Below are positions 35,041 to 44,029 of a DNA stretch of 64,000 bases, piece by piece. How positions within the stretch are numbered: position 1 is the stretch's first letter; each line of letters starts with the position of its first letter. The notes under the pieces are model-generated. The model saw only the letters and a program-made list of their open reading frames with translations, was not told the origin of the DNA and searched no databases. The stretch is from JADCCX01 sp031373545 (lineage in GTDB: Bacteria > Pseudomonadota > Alphaproteobacteria > Rhizobiales > Beijerinckiaceae), in assembly GCA_031373545.1 (NCBI GenBank), contig JANMMT010000029.1, forward strand, positions 1 to 64,000. The letters run 5' to 3'. The position numbers and the translations under genes were made by a program.

Positions 35041-35520
35041 TCAGGGCGCAAATCCGGCGCGTTTCAACCGCGTGAGGGCCAGATCGAGCGCAGAGAGAAA
35101 GGCAGAGCGGTCCCGGGGGCCAAACGGCGGTGGGCCGCCGGTGATTCCACCGGCAGAGCGCAACTGATCCATCAGATTGCGCGTGGCCAGCGCCATGCCG
35201 ATGGATTCTTCTGTGAATGCGCGGCCATTGGGGGCGATCACATCCGCCCCCGCCTTCACGCAGCGCGCCGCCAGCGGCACATCGGTGGTGACAACAACGG
35301 CCCCGCGCGCGGCGCGTTCGGCGATCCAGTCGTCCGCCACATCCGGCCCGGCGGCCACCACCACGCGCTCGATCAGGACATCTCTGGGCACATGGATGAA
35401 ACTGTTGGCGACGACGAATGTTTTCACACCGTGGCGGATGGCGACCTTGTATGCCTCGTCCTTCACCGGGCACGCGTCGGCATCAATGAAGAGCTGGATG
35501 GGTTTTGTCGGCACAGTCAT
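35041..35520 (-). CDS. YaiI/YqxD family protein (DUF188)
   Basis: A 159-residue protein with the family signature LFIDADACPVKDE at the N-terminus, a central DVADDWIAERAARGAVVVTTDVPLA and the C-terminal TGGPPPFGPRDRSAFL. The fold is PIN-like with conserved aspartates, but no activity is established. It starts with ATG at 35520 (GAG upstream) and is divergent from metX; about 100 bases between the starts hold both promoters. Confidence 0.9.
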   Translation of the reverse strand: MTVPTKPIQLFIDADACPVKDEAYKVAIRHGVKTFVVANSFIHVPRDVLIERVVVAAGPDVADDWIAERAARGAVVVTTDVPLAARCVKAGADVIAPNGRAFTEESIGMALATRNLMDQLRSAGGITGGPPPFGPRDRSAFLSALDLALTRLKRAGFAP

Positions 35521-35621
35521 GCGCAAAGCTCGTTGCGCTCCGCGCGCGCTGCGTCAAGCACACTTCACAAGTCGCGCGCCGTTCTGTAAAGAGAACGCAT
35601 CGGCCTTCAGAAAGGTCCAAG

Positions 35622-36803
35622 TTGTCAAAGTCACACGCCCGCTCCCCCCTTCTGCTTGACCCTGCGGCGCAGGCCGATGCGCCGACAAGCGAAGTCGCGC
35701 GTTTTGGCGTGAATCACCCGCTGGTGCTGGATTCGGGCGCGAAACTCAATCATCTCCAGATCGCCTACAACACCTACGGCACGCTCAACGGGGCCAAATC
35801 CAACGCCGTGCTGGTCTGCCATGCGCTGACGGGCGATCAGCATGTGGCCAATGGGCACCCCGTCACGGGCAAATCCGGCTGGTGGGAAACCCTGATCGGG
35901 CCGGGCCGGATCATCGACACGAACCGCTACTTCGTCATCTGCTCCAACGTGCTGGGGGCCTGCATGGGCACCACCGGCCCCGCTTCGCTCAACCCCGAGA
36001 CGGGCAAGCCTTGGGCCATCGATTTTCCGCTGGTCACCATCCGCGACATGGTGCGGGCACAGGCCATGCTGGTGGATCACCTGGGCATCGAAACACTGTT
36101 TGCGGTGCTGGGCGGATCCATGGGCGGCATGCAGGTGCTGGAATGGGCGGCGACCTACAAGGAGCGCGTCTTTGCCGCCATGCCGATTGCCACGGCGCAC
36201 AAGCATTCGGCGCAGAACATCGCCTTTCACGAAGTCGGCCGCCAAGCCGTGATGGCAGACCCCGATTGGCTGGCCGGACGCTACCGCGAGCAAGGCAAGC
36301 GGCCCGAAAAAGGCCTCGGCGTGGCGCGTATGGCCGCGCACATCACCTATCTCTCCGAGCCAGCTTTGCAGCGCAAATTCGGCCGCAATTTGCAGGATCG
36401 CGCCGCGCCGACCTTCACCTTCGATGCGGATTTTCAGGTGGAGAGTTACCTGCGCCATCAAGGCTCCAGTTTCGTGGAGCGCTTTGACGCCAACAGCTAT
36501 CTCTACCTCACCCGCGCGATGGATTACTTCGATCTCGCCGCCGACCACGACGGTGTGCTGGCGCGGGCCTTCGCGGGCTCCAAGACCCGCTTCTGCATGG
36601 CTTCTTTCAGTTCGGACTGGCTGTTTCCGACCACGGACAGCCGCGCTGTGGTGCACGCGCTCAATGCGGCGGGCGCGCGGGTGTCGTTTGTGGAAATCGA
36701 CACGGACAAGGGCCACGATGCTTTCCTGCTGGAGGAGCCGGAGTTCTTCGCCACGCTTGGTGGGTTTGTGGCGGCGGCGGCCAAAGCGCGAGGGTTAAAT
36801 TGA
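35622..36803 (+). CDS. metX: Homoserine O-acetyltransferase MetX
   Basis: A 393-residue alpha/beta hydrolase: LNHLQIAYNTYGTLN, CHALTGDQHVANG, the nucleophile loop VLGGSMGGMQVLEW and the C-terminal DTDKGHDAFLLE with the catalytic histidine. It acetylates homoserine in methionine synthesis; succinyl transfer has been shown for some homologues. The TTG at 35622 is chosen because AAAGG lies six to seven bases before it and the protein then begins at the usual distance from the core. MetW follows after a palindromic repeat. Confidence 0.93.
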   Translation: MSKSHARSPLLLDPAAQADAPTSEVARFGVNHPLVLDSGAKLNHLQIAYNTYGTLNGAKSNAVLVCHALTGDQHVANGHPVTGKSGWWETLIGPGRIIDTNRYFVICSNVLGACMGTTGPASLNPETGKPWAIDFPLVTIRDMVRAQAMLVDHLGIETLFAVLGGSMGGMQVLEWAATYKERVFAAMPIATAHKHSAQNIAFHEVGRQAVMADPDWLAGRYREQGKRPEKGLGVARMAAHITYLSEPALQRKFGRNLQDRAAPTFTFDADFQVESYLRHQGSSFVERFDANSYLYLTRAMDYFDLAADHDGVLARAFAGSKTRFCMASFSSDWLFPTTDSRAVVHALNAAGARVSFVEIDTDKGHDAFLLEEPEFFATLGGFVAAAAKARGLN

Positions 36804-36813
36804 GTGCGCTTTA

Positions 36814-36997
36814 TCTCCTTCCTTCTCCCCTTGCGGGAGAAGGTGGACTTCGCGTCTGCGAAGGCCGGATGAGGGGATTGGTGCCAGTCATCCTCTCCCG
36901 GCTCAGCTCTTTTGAATGTCGAAATGCTCGCTCAGCGAGCCCCCTCATCCGACCTGCTTTGCAGGCCACCTTCTCCCGCAGGGGGAGAAGGGAGAGA
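36814..36997. repeat. RIME-like palindromic element between metX and metW
   Basis: A 184-bp imperfect palindrome. The outer arms (TCTCCTTCCTTCTCCCC at the left; GGGGGAGAAGGGAGAGA at the right) and CGGGAGAAGGTGG / CCACCTTCTCCCG are inverted copies, as are CGGATGAGGGG / CCCCTCATCCG. It matches the style of rhizobial intergenic mosaic elements. Its right end supplies the ribosome-binding segment of metW. Confidence 0.88.
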
Positions 36998-37002
36998 GCT
37001 TC

Positions 37003-37647
37003 ATGGCCATGACCGTCTCTGATCCGCACCTTTCCTCCGGTCCCGGCGCGCGTGTCGACCTCCTGATGATCGCCGACATGGTGGACCCGGGCAGCCGCGT
37101 GCTCGATGTGGGCTGCGGCGACGGCGCGTTGCTCGACCTGCTCACCTTCGGCAAAGGCGTGGACGCGCGGGGCATTGAACTCTCCAAGGAGGGCGTGGCG
37201 CGCTGCGTGGCGCGCGGGCTCGCCGTGATCCAGGGCGATGCGGATGCGGATTTGCGCGATTACCCGGATGACTCGTTTGATTACGTCATTCTCTCCCAGA
37301 CCATCCAGGCCACGCGCAACCCGCGCCAAGTGCTCGAACAGATGCTGCGCGTGGGGCGGCGCGCCATCGTCTCGTTCCCCAATTTCGGACACTGGAAAGT
37401 GCGGCGCGATCTGGTGTTCAAGGGTCGTATGCCGGTGACGGAAAACCTGCCGGATACGTGGTACGACACGCCCAATATCCATTTTTGCACGATCCGCGAT
37501 TTCGTGGACCTCGTGGGCGAAATCGGCGCCCAGATGGAGCGCGCGCAGGCGCTGAACGCGGCAGGACGTGTCATCCGCCTCACCGCGCCGTGGTGGTTCT
37601 GGAACCTTTTTGGCGAGCAGGCCGTGTTCGTGCTGAAGCGCAGCTGA
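37003..37647 (+). CDS. metW: Methionine biosynthesis protein MetW
   Basis: A 214-residue methyltransferase-like protein: RVLDVGCGDGALLDLL (motif I), ARGIELSKEGVARCVARG, YPDDSFDYVILSQTIQATRNP and the MetW-specific FPNFGHWKVRRDLVFKGRMPVT and WYDTPNIHFCTIRDF. MetW is required with MetX for methionine synthesis in several alphaproteobacteria and acts as its partner protein. The start at 37003 lies just beyond the palindromic element; GGGAGAGAG within the element is the ribosome site. Confidence 0.94.
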   Translation: MAMTVSDPHLSSGPGARVDLLMIADMVDPGSRVLDVGCGDGALLDLLTFGKGVDARGIELSKEGVARCVARGLAVIQGDADADLRDYPDDSFDYVILSQTIQATRNPRQVLEQMLRVGRRAIVSFPNFGHWKVRRDLVFKGRMPVTENLPDTWYDTPNIHFCTIRDFVDLVGEIGAQMERAQALNAAGRVIRLTAPWWFWNLFGEQAVFVLKRS

Positions 37648-37679
37648 GCGACAGTGAACGGTTGGCCGGCCGTGTTTCC

Positions 37680-37728
37680 GATAAATCTGATTTATCCCTT
37701 TTGACAAAACGTTAATTCATTATAAAGT
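37680..37728 (+). promoter_or_regulatory. Promoter region of the first HExxH gene
   Basis: A perfect inverted repeat GATAAAT-CTG-ATTTATC (37680-37696) is followed by a consensus -35 TTGACA (37701-37706) and, 16 bases later, TAAAGT (37723-37728) as a weak -10; an overlapping TATAAA gives a shorter spacer. The stretch is markedly AT-rich compared with its surroundings. The repeat, followed by CCTTTT, could also end metW transcription. Confidence 0.5.
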
Positions 37729-37745
37729 ACTTATGCGAGGTATTT

Positions 37746-38765
37746 ATGTCTGGACGTGACGAGACCACATTATCCATCGGGCGATCTGATTCTCCACAGC
37801 GCGGCGCGCAGACCGGCGGGGAGATAAGCTTCAGTTCATTCGTGAAAGCCTCATTCGCCAGCGGGAGTGCCCTGGCCACAACGGCGCCATTGACAGGGAC
37901 GGGTACGATATCCCGGGGCGAGCCAGGCACTGCGTTCGGGCTGTCAAAGATGAATGCCGCGCCGCAGAAACTGCTGACGGGCGCCGATGCCAACGTCGCA
38001 GCGGATCGGATTGCCAACCAAGCCTGGCACCCGCCAGCGGCGATGAGGGCTCCGGCAGACGAGCAGGACCCCGGCTACACATCCTTGAAAGACACGCTGA
38101 AAGATGCGCGCAAAAACGGCAAATCCGTCGTCGCAACCTACGGCGAGATGATTTTCCTCGGCGATGGCAAGACACCCATGGCAACGCAGCAGCGCAATGT
38201 CAGCGCTGCCATCGCCAAGCTGCGGGAATCGCCCACGGGCCGCGATCTGGTCGATGGCATCGCCGACAAGAAGGGGCTGCCCATGCTTGTCACGCTCAAC
38301 ACTGCCGGAAACGCCGAGACGCAACCTGCCGAAACGCAGATCACCGTGCAGGGTAAAAACGGCAAGCCGCAGCAGTTGGCCGTCCATGCCGCAAACTATG
38401 ACCGCATCGATTGGGACCCCACGGTCGGCATGGCTTCCAGAAATGGCACCGCCCCGCCCTGGCTCATCCTTGGCCACGAGTTGCAGCATGAAAAGCAATT
38501 CAATGCACTGCGCGACCGCAACGTTTCGAAAACCTATCCCGACGGCATGATCCAGAGCTTCAAGAGCTGGGAGACGGATGCGCGCGGTGCGGGCAATTCC
38601 AAGCGGCCCAACGGCATTGCCGACATCGAGGACGATGCGACCAACATTGAGAACCGCATCCTGCGCGAGATCGGACGCCCACCCGCACGCACGAAATACG
38701 ACGAGGATTTCACCCTTGTGCGCGTGCCGGATGCGGTGTCATTTCCCAGGAACCGCAAGAAATGA
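37746..38765 (+). CDS. Putative zinc metallopeptidase, M91-like effector-type protein (paralogue 1)
   Basis: A 339-residue protein without signal peptide or membrane helix. The catalytic-type motif HELQH is at residues 244-248 (WLILGHELQHEKQF), and IEDDATNIENRI near 294-305 offers a third metal ligand, possibly E302. Conserved with the next gene are DPGYTSL, ATYGEMIFLGD and DWDPTVGM. The first 80 residues are Ser/Thr/Gly-rich and variable, like the export segments of secreted effectors. Resemblance to the M91 effector peptidases is by motif and layout only; the function is unknown. The start at 37746 has GAGG five bases upstream. Confidence 0.6.
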   Translation: MSGRDETTLSIGRSDSPQRGAQTGGEISFSSFVKASFASGSALATTAPLTGTGTISRGEPGTAFGLSKMNAAPQKLLTGADANVAADRIANQAWHPPAAMRAPADEQDPGYTSLKDTLKDARKNGKSVVATYGEMIFLGDGKTPMATQQRNVSAAIAKLRESPTGRDLVDGIADKKGLPMLVTLNTAGNAETQPAETQITVQGKNGKPQQLAVHAANYDRIDWDPTVGMASRNGTAPPWLILGHELQHEKQFNALRDRNVSKTYPDGMIQSFKSWETDARGAGNSKRPNGIADIEDDATNIENRILREIGRPPARTKYDEDFTLVRVPDAVSFPRNRKK

Positions 38766-38778
38766 ACAATGCTGATCT

Positions 38779-38806
38779 GCGGCGCCACATGATGGCGCCG
38801 CTTTAA
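38779..38806 (+). terminator. Terminator after HExxH gene 1
   Basis: A perfect 9-bp stem GCGGCGCCA-CATGA-TGGCGCCGC followed by TTTAAAAAA, 13 bases after the stop. The T tract is short, so efficiency is uncertain. Confidence 0.65.
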
Positions 38807-38869
38807 AAAAGGCAAAGCGCCTGTGCGGAGGATCTGCCTTAACGCCGCTAAAAATTCCATAAACTGATA

Positions 38870-38919
38870 TTGACCGTTATTTTGATACAGTGTATCCGTT
38901 TTATTGAATAGGGATACAC
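38870..38919 (+). promoter_or_regulatory. Promoter with overlapping palindromic operator, HExxH gene 2
   Basis: TTGACC (38870-38875) and TATCCG (38893-38898) are spaced by 17 bases. A perfect inverted repeat GTGTATCC-N14-GGATACAC (38890-38897 and 38912-38919) covers the -10 box and ends at the base before the ATG, including the only ribosome-site candidate AGGG. It could be a repressor site or an RNA hairpin hiding the start. Confidence 0.55.
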
Positions 38920-39924
38920 ATGGCGTCTTCATCCACCTCCTTTGGCTCAGCCGACACGTTTCTGGCCTCGGATCTCTGGCGCAGCCGAGACCTAATGGGT
39001 GCGTTTAGCCGCGATGTGAGCTTGCCCAGCCCCGCCCAGGTGCAACGCCAGCAGGTTTCGCTGTTCCAGAGCTCACAGTTCTCGCGGTCCGCGATGAACG
39101 TCTCGGGACTGTTCGCAACCCGCGAAAGCGGCTCCGAGGCACCGCGCGTTCTTACCGGATTCAAGGCCAGTGCCGCCGCCGACCGCACCGCCCGCGAGGC
39201 GTGGCAGCCTTCCTCCGGCGACCGGGCGCCGGCTCTGGACGGCAAGCCGGGTTATACGGACCTTTCACGCACACTCGATCAGGCCCGCGCAGATGGCCGC
39301 CCCGTCATCGCCACATACGGCGAGATCATTTTTCTGGGCGACAAGGGCGTCGATGCGCGCATGCAGCAGCGCGATGTCACGAACGCCATCGCCGCCATGG
39401 AAAAATCCTCCACAGGCCGCAGGCTGCTACGTGACCTCGCCGGGTCAAAGGGCCTTCCCGTGGTCGTTCAGCTCAACAACAACCGCGAGAACGAGGCGAC
39501 CCGTGCCGAGAGCTCGGGACTGGGCCGCCCTGACGGCAAAGGTGGCTTGAACCCACTCAATGCGCGCAACTTCGATGACGTGAAATGGGATCCGACGACG
39601 GCTTTCGTCGGCACGAACGGCATTTCTCCGCCGTGGGTTGTGCTGGCCCATGAGTTGCGCCACGCCCAGCAATTTGCCGAAGAGCGTTCCAAGACACGCA
39701 CACGCGCCAATCCCGATGGGCGGATCGTCGACAACACCAACCTCGTCGCGGACCGTGATGGAAACGGCGTGCGCGATATCGAGGACAATGCGGTCAGCAT
39801 CGAGCGCAGGATCATGCTGCAGGTCGGCCTGACGCCCGCGCGCCGGACCTATGGTGATCCGCTGCGCGCGATCGAGGTCAACGGGGCCACCGCGATGTCT
39901 GCGCTGGACAATGCATTTAGCTGA
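38920..39924 (+). CDS. Putative zinc metallopeptidase, M91-like effector-type protein (paralogue 2)
   Basis: A 334-residue paralogue of the preceding protein. HELRH falls at residues 244-248, the same numbering as in paralogue 1, and IEDNAVSIERRI near 287-298 matches its IEDDATNIENRI (E295 as possible third ligand). ATYGEIIFLGD, STGRRLL, KGLPVVVQLN and KWDPTTAFVG are shared; the first 85 residues (Ser-rich) and the tails differ. No signal peptide is seen. It likely arose by tandem duplication. Gene 1 is closed by its own terminator, so each copy seems to be expressed separately. Confidence 0.6.
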   Translation: MASSSTSFGSADTFLASDLWRSRDLMGAFSRDVSLPSPAQVQRQQVSLFQSSQFSRSAMNVSGLFATRESGSEAPRVLTGFKASAAADRTAREAWQPSSGDRAPALDGKPGYTDLSRTLDQARADGRPVIATYGEIIFLGDKGVDARMQQRDVTNAIAAMEKSSTGRRLLRDLAGSKGLPVVVQLNNNRENEATRAESSGLGRPDGKGGLNPLNARNFDDVKWDPTTAFVGTNGISPPWVVLAHELRHAQQFAEERSKTRTRANPDGRIVDNTNLVADRDGNGVRDIEDNAVSIERRIMLQVGLTPARRTYGDPLRAIEVNGATAMSALDNAFS

Positions 39925-39953
39925 CCTTGCGCATCGGCGACGCTTGAAGAACC

Positions 39954-41459
39954 ATGCAGGTGCGTTGCATGATCTGCCGCATGACCAAGCTGCTGCATTT
40001 TCCCGAATCGCCCAAGACCGATATCCAGTTCTTTCCAACGGCCGCCGCTGCAGTGGCGCATCTGACCGAGTTGTACGAGGCGGCGACGGGGCACCTGCGC
40101 GCGGCCTTTGATCGATTCATCAAGGGGAATCGGCCAGCCAACCACGTGCGAGCCTATTATCCCTATGTGGCGGTGACCATTCCTGGCTATCCGCAGATCG
40201 ACAGCCGCCTCTCCTACGGATTTCTCGGCCAGCCCGGGCGGTATTCCACCACGATCACGCGGCCCGACATCTTCGAGAGCTATCTTACGCAGCAGCTGTC
40301 CCTCATTCTCGCCAACCACGCGTGTCCGATCGAGATCGGGTATTCGGACGTGCCGATGCCCGTGCATTTCGCGTTTCCGGTCGGCATGCATGTGGAAGGT
40401 ACGATGGGCCGCGATTTCGACATCTGGCTGCGCGATGCCTTCGATGTGCCTGACCTTGGCGTGATGGACGACGCCATCGTCAACGGCAGCCCATTGCCGC
40501 AAACGGGGGCCGAGCCGCTGGCCTATTTCACCGCGCCGCGCACCGATTATTCGCTGCAAAGGCTGGCGCATTACACCGGCACGCAGCCGGAGCATTTCCA
40601 GAATTTCGTGCTCTTCACCAACTACCAGTTCTACATCGATGCCTTCATCGTCCACGGGCGGCAGCAGATCGCGGCGCGGGCCGAGGGATACGAGGCCTTC
40701 GTGGAGCCGGGCAACATCATCACGCAGTCAGGCGAAACAACCGGCACGGGGACGCCCCTGCCCCGCATGCCGCAGATGGCGGCGTATCACCTCAAAGCCC
40801 CCGGGCACGCCGGCATCACGATGGTCAACATCGGCGTGGGGCCATCCAACGCCAAGACGATCACCGACCACATCGCCGTGCTGCGCCCCCATGCCTGGCT
40901 GATGCTGGGCCACTGCGCCGGCCTGCGCGGCTCGCAGCGCCTCGGCGACTACGTGCTGGCCCATGCCTAGGTGCGCGAGGACCATGTGTTGGATGCGGAT
41001 CTGCCGGTGTGGGTGCCCATTCCCGCACTGGCCGAAGTGCAGGTGGCGCTGGAGGAAGCCGTCGCGGATGTCACCGGCCTGCCCGGCTACGAGGTCAAGA
41101 CCGTGATGCGCACGGGCACCGTCGTCACCATCGACAACCGCAACTGGGAGCTGCGCGGCCAGGCGGAGCTGGACGAAAAATTCCGCCAGTCGCGTGCCAT
41201 CGCGCTTGACATGGAGAGTGCCACCATTGCCGCCAACGGCTATCGCTTTCGCGTGCCCTACGGCACGCTGCTGTGTGTCTCGGACAAGCCGCTGCACGGT
41301 GAGCTCAAACTGCCCGGCATGGCCTCGGCCTTCTACCGCCGCCAGGTGGACCAACACCTCGCCATCGGCCTGCGCACGCTGGAAAAACTGCGCGCGCTCA
41401 AGCCGGCGCAGCTCCATTCGCGCAAGCTGCGCAGCTTCAGCGAAGTGGCGTTTCAGTAG
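39954..41459 (+). pseudogene. amn: AMP nucleosidase gene interrupted by one in-frame amber codon
   Basis: The frame encodes a near-complete AMP nucleosidase of about 500 residues (AMP to adenine and ribose 5-phosphate): HYTGTQPEHFQNFVLFTNYQFYID, TLVNIGVGPSNAKTI-type segment, and after the stop DMESATIAANGYRFRVPYGTLLCVSDKPLHGELKLPG. A TAG at 40968-40970 replaces the tyrosine of the conserved GDYVLAHAY-R-DDHVLD segment, and the same frame continues at once with VREDHVLD. No other damage is visible. It may be a recent nonsense mutation, a base error or read-through. Start alternatives are ATG 39969 and 39981. Confidence 0.88.
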
Positions 41460-41586
41460 GGCGTTGGCGCGCGGGCTTGGCGGCTGCATTCGCCGTTGAT
41501 CGCCAGCGCGCGGCGTCCTATGCCCACGACCAGATCTTTCTCGTCCCGCGCGCCCGCGCATGGGACCCTACCTCAGAGTTCGCACC

Positions 41587-44028
41587 ATGAAATTCACGCT
41601 CGCCTGGCTCAAGGACCATCTCGAAACCGATGATCCGGTCGAGCGCATTGCCGACACGCTGACCCGCATTGGCTTGGAGGTCGAAGCGCTGGATGATCCG
41701 GCAGCCAAGCTCAGCGGATTCACCATCGCGCATGTGATCGAGGCCAGGCCTCACCCCAATGCGGACCGTCTGCGCGTCTGCCTGGTGGACACGGGCAGCG
41801 GAAATCCCGTGCAGGTGGTCTGCGGGGCACCCAACGCCCGCACCGGCATGAAGAGCGTGTTCTCCCCGCCCGGCACCTACATTCCCGGCAAGGACATCAC
41901 GCTCGGCAAAGGCGTGATCCGCGGCGTGGAGTCGGGCGGCATGCTGTGCTCGGCGGCGGAACTGCAGCTTTCGGATGATCACGACGGCATCATCGATCTC
42001 CCGGCGGATGCGCCTGTCGGCGTGCCCTACACGCAGTGGCTGGCAGCCTCCGGCATGACAGCGCTCGACCCCGTGATCGAAATCAACCTCACGCCGAACC
42101 GGCCCGACTGCACCTCCATCCATGGCATCGCGCGCGATCTGGCGGCGGCTGGCAGCGGCAGGCTCAAGGGCGGCGAGCCCAAGGGCATCCATGGCCAGTT
42201 CGATTGCCCTGTCGGGGTGAAGCTCGATCTGCCGGCGGAACAAGCGTTTCTTGCCCCCGCCTTTGCCTTGCGGCTGGTGCGCGGCGTCAAGAATGGCCCC
42301 TCGCCCGCTTGGATGCAGGCGCGGTTGAAGGCCATCGGCCTGCGCCCCATCAACGCGCTGGTGGACATCACCAACTACATGACCTTTGATCGCGGCCGCC
42401 CGCTCCATGTGTTTGACGCAGACAAGGTGAAGGGCCACCTTGTGGTGCGCCGCGCGGCCAATTGCGAACAGGTGACGGGTCTTGACGGCAAGACCTATAC
42501 GCTCGACGCGGGCATGATGGTGATCGCCGATGACAACGGCGTGGAATCCATCGCCGGGATCATGGGTGGCGCGGCATCCGGCTGCGATGACAGCACGGTC
42601 AATGTGCTCATTGAATCCGCGCTGTGGGATGCGCCCAACATCGCACAGACCGGGCGCAAGCTGGGCATCATCACCGATGCACGCTATCGTTTTGAACGGG
42701 GCGTGGACCCGGCCTTCATGATTCCGGGCTGCGAATTGGCCACTCAGATGGTGATGCAACTGTGCGGCGGCGTTCCTTCCCATCTCGTCATCGCCGGCGA
42801 TGTGCCGACCCATGACCGCATCATCGATTTTCCCTGGAGTGAAACGCGCCGCCTCACGGGCCTTGACCTGCGCCCCTCCGAGCAGAAAGCCGTGCTGAAC
42901 GCGCTCGGCTTCTGGGTCTCAGGCAAGGATGACCATGTGAAAGTGGCGCCGCCCTCGTGGCGTCTGGATGTGGAGGGCAAGGCCGATCTGGTGGAGGAAA
43001 TCATCCGAATCACGGGCCTCGAGCGCATCACGCCGCACCCGTTGCCACCGCAAACCGCCGTCAATGGCCCCGTGCTGACGTTGCTGCAAAAGCGCACACG
43101 CCTGGCGAAGCGCACGCTGGCCGCACGCGGCATGATGGAGGCGGTGACCTGGTCGTTCATCTCGTCCGAGCAGGCCCGACTTTTCGGCCGCAGCGAGGCG
43201 GCGGCCCCGCGCCTCAAGCTCGCCAACCCGATCGCTTCCGATCTGTCCGACATGCGGCCCTCGCTGCTGCCGGGCCTGCTCACGGCGGCCCAGCGCAATG
43301 TGGACCGCGGCACGGGCGATCTCGCGCTGTTTGAGGTGGGCCAGATTTTTCAAGGCGACGGCGAGACCGAGCAGAAGATCGTGGCGACCGGCCTGCGGCG
43401 CGGCCTGGCTTCAGCTGCCGGAACGGGCCGCCACTGGACGGGCAACGCTGCGGCTGATGTGTTCGACGCCAAAGCGGATGCGCTGGCGCTGCTGGCCAGC
43501 CTCGGCGTGCCCACCGGGGGCTTGCAGGTGGTGGAAGGCGGCCCCGCTTTCCTGCATCCGGGCCGCTCGGCGACGCTGCAGTTCGGTCCCAATGGTGGCA
43601 TCGGGTGCTTTGGCGAGTTGCATCCCGCCACGTTGAAGGCGCTGGGGGTCGATGGCCCCGTCGTGGCCTTTGAAATCATGCTCGATGCCCTGCCTGCCCC
43701 CAAAGCCAAGGCGACGAAGATGAAACCCAAGCTGGAACTCTCCAGTCTGCAACCCCTGGTACGCGATTTCGCCTTTCTGGTGGACCGGACCATACGGGCC
43801 GATGATGTGCTCAAAGCGGCGCGGGGCGCTGAACGCGCGCTCATTGGGGATGTGCGGCTGTTCGATATCTATGAGGGCAAGGGCGTCATGCCTGGCCAGA
43901 AATCGCTGGGTGTTGAAGTGACCCTCGTGCCCAAAGACAAGACGCTGACGGATGGGGAAATCGAGGCCATTGCCGCCCGCATCGTGGCGGAAGTGGCGAA
44001 GAAAATCGGCGCGACGTTGAGGGGCTGA
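41587..44028 (+). CDS. pheT: Phenylalanyl-tRNA synthetase beta subunit
   Basis: An 813-residue full-length beta chain: MKFTLAWLKDHLETD, the tRNA-binding (EMAP-like) domain with HPNADRLRVCLVD, the B3/B4 editing domain with RPDCTSIHGIARDLAA, B5 and a C-terminal ferredoxin-fold anticodon-binding domain (PLVRDFAFLVDR). It charges tRNA-Phe with PheS. The ATG at 41587 is fixed by the conserved N-terminus. Unusually, pheS is 3.8 kb away on the opposite strand. Confidence 0.97.
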   Translation: MKFTLAWLKDHLETDDPVERIADTLTRIGLEVEALDDPAAKLSGFTIAHVIEARPHPNADRLRVCLVDTGSGNPVQVVCGAPNARTGMKSVFSPPGTYIPGKDITLGKGVIRGVESGGMLCSAAELQLSDDHDGIIDLPADAPVGVPYTQWLAASGMTALDPVIEINLTPNRPDCTSIHGIARDLAAAGSGRLKGGEPKGIHGQFDCPVGVKLDLPAEQAFLAPAFALRLVRGVKNGPSPAWMQARLKAIGLRPINALVDITNYMTFDRGRPLHVFDADKVKGHLVVRRAANCEQVTGLDGKTYTLDAGMMVIADDNGVESIAGIMGGAASGCDDSTVNVLIESALWDAPNIAQTGRKLGIITDARYRFERGVDPAFMIPGCELATQMVMQLCGGVPSHLVIAGDVPTHDRIIDFPWSETRRLTGLDLRPSEQKAVLNALGFWVSGKDDHVKVAPPSWRLDVEGKADLVEEIIRITGLERITPHPLPPQTAVNGPVLTLLQKRTRLAKRTLAARGMMEAVTWSFISSEQARLFGRSEAAAPRLKLANPIASDLSDMRPSLLPGLLTAAQRNVDRGTGDLALFEVGQIFQGDGETEQKIVATGLRRGLASAAGTGRHWTGNAAADVFDAKADALALLASLGVPTGGLQVVEGGPAFLHPGRSATLQFGPNGGIGCFGELHPATLKALGVDGPVVAFEIMLDALPAPKAKATKMKPKLELSSLQPLVRDFAFLVDRTIRADDVLKAARGAERALIGDVRLFDIYEGKGVMPGQKSLGVEVTLVPKDKTLTDGEIEAIAARIVAEVAKKIGATLRG

Positions 44029-44029
44029 T

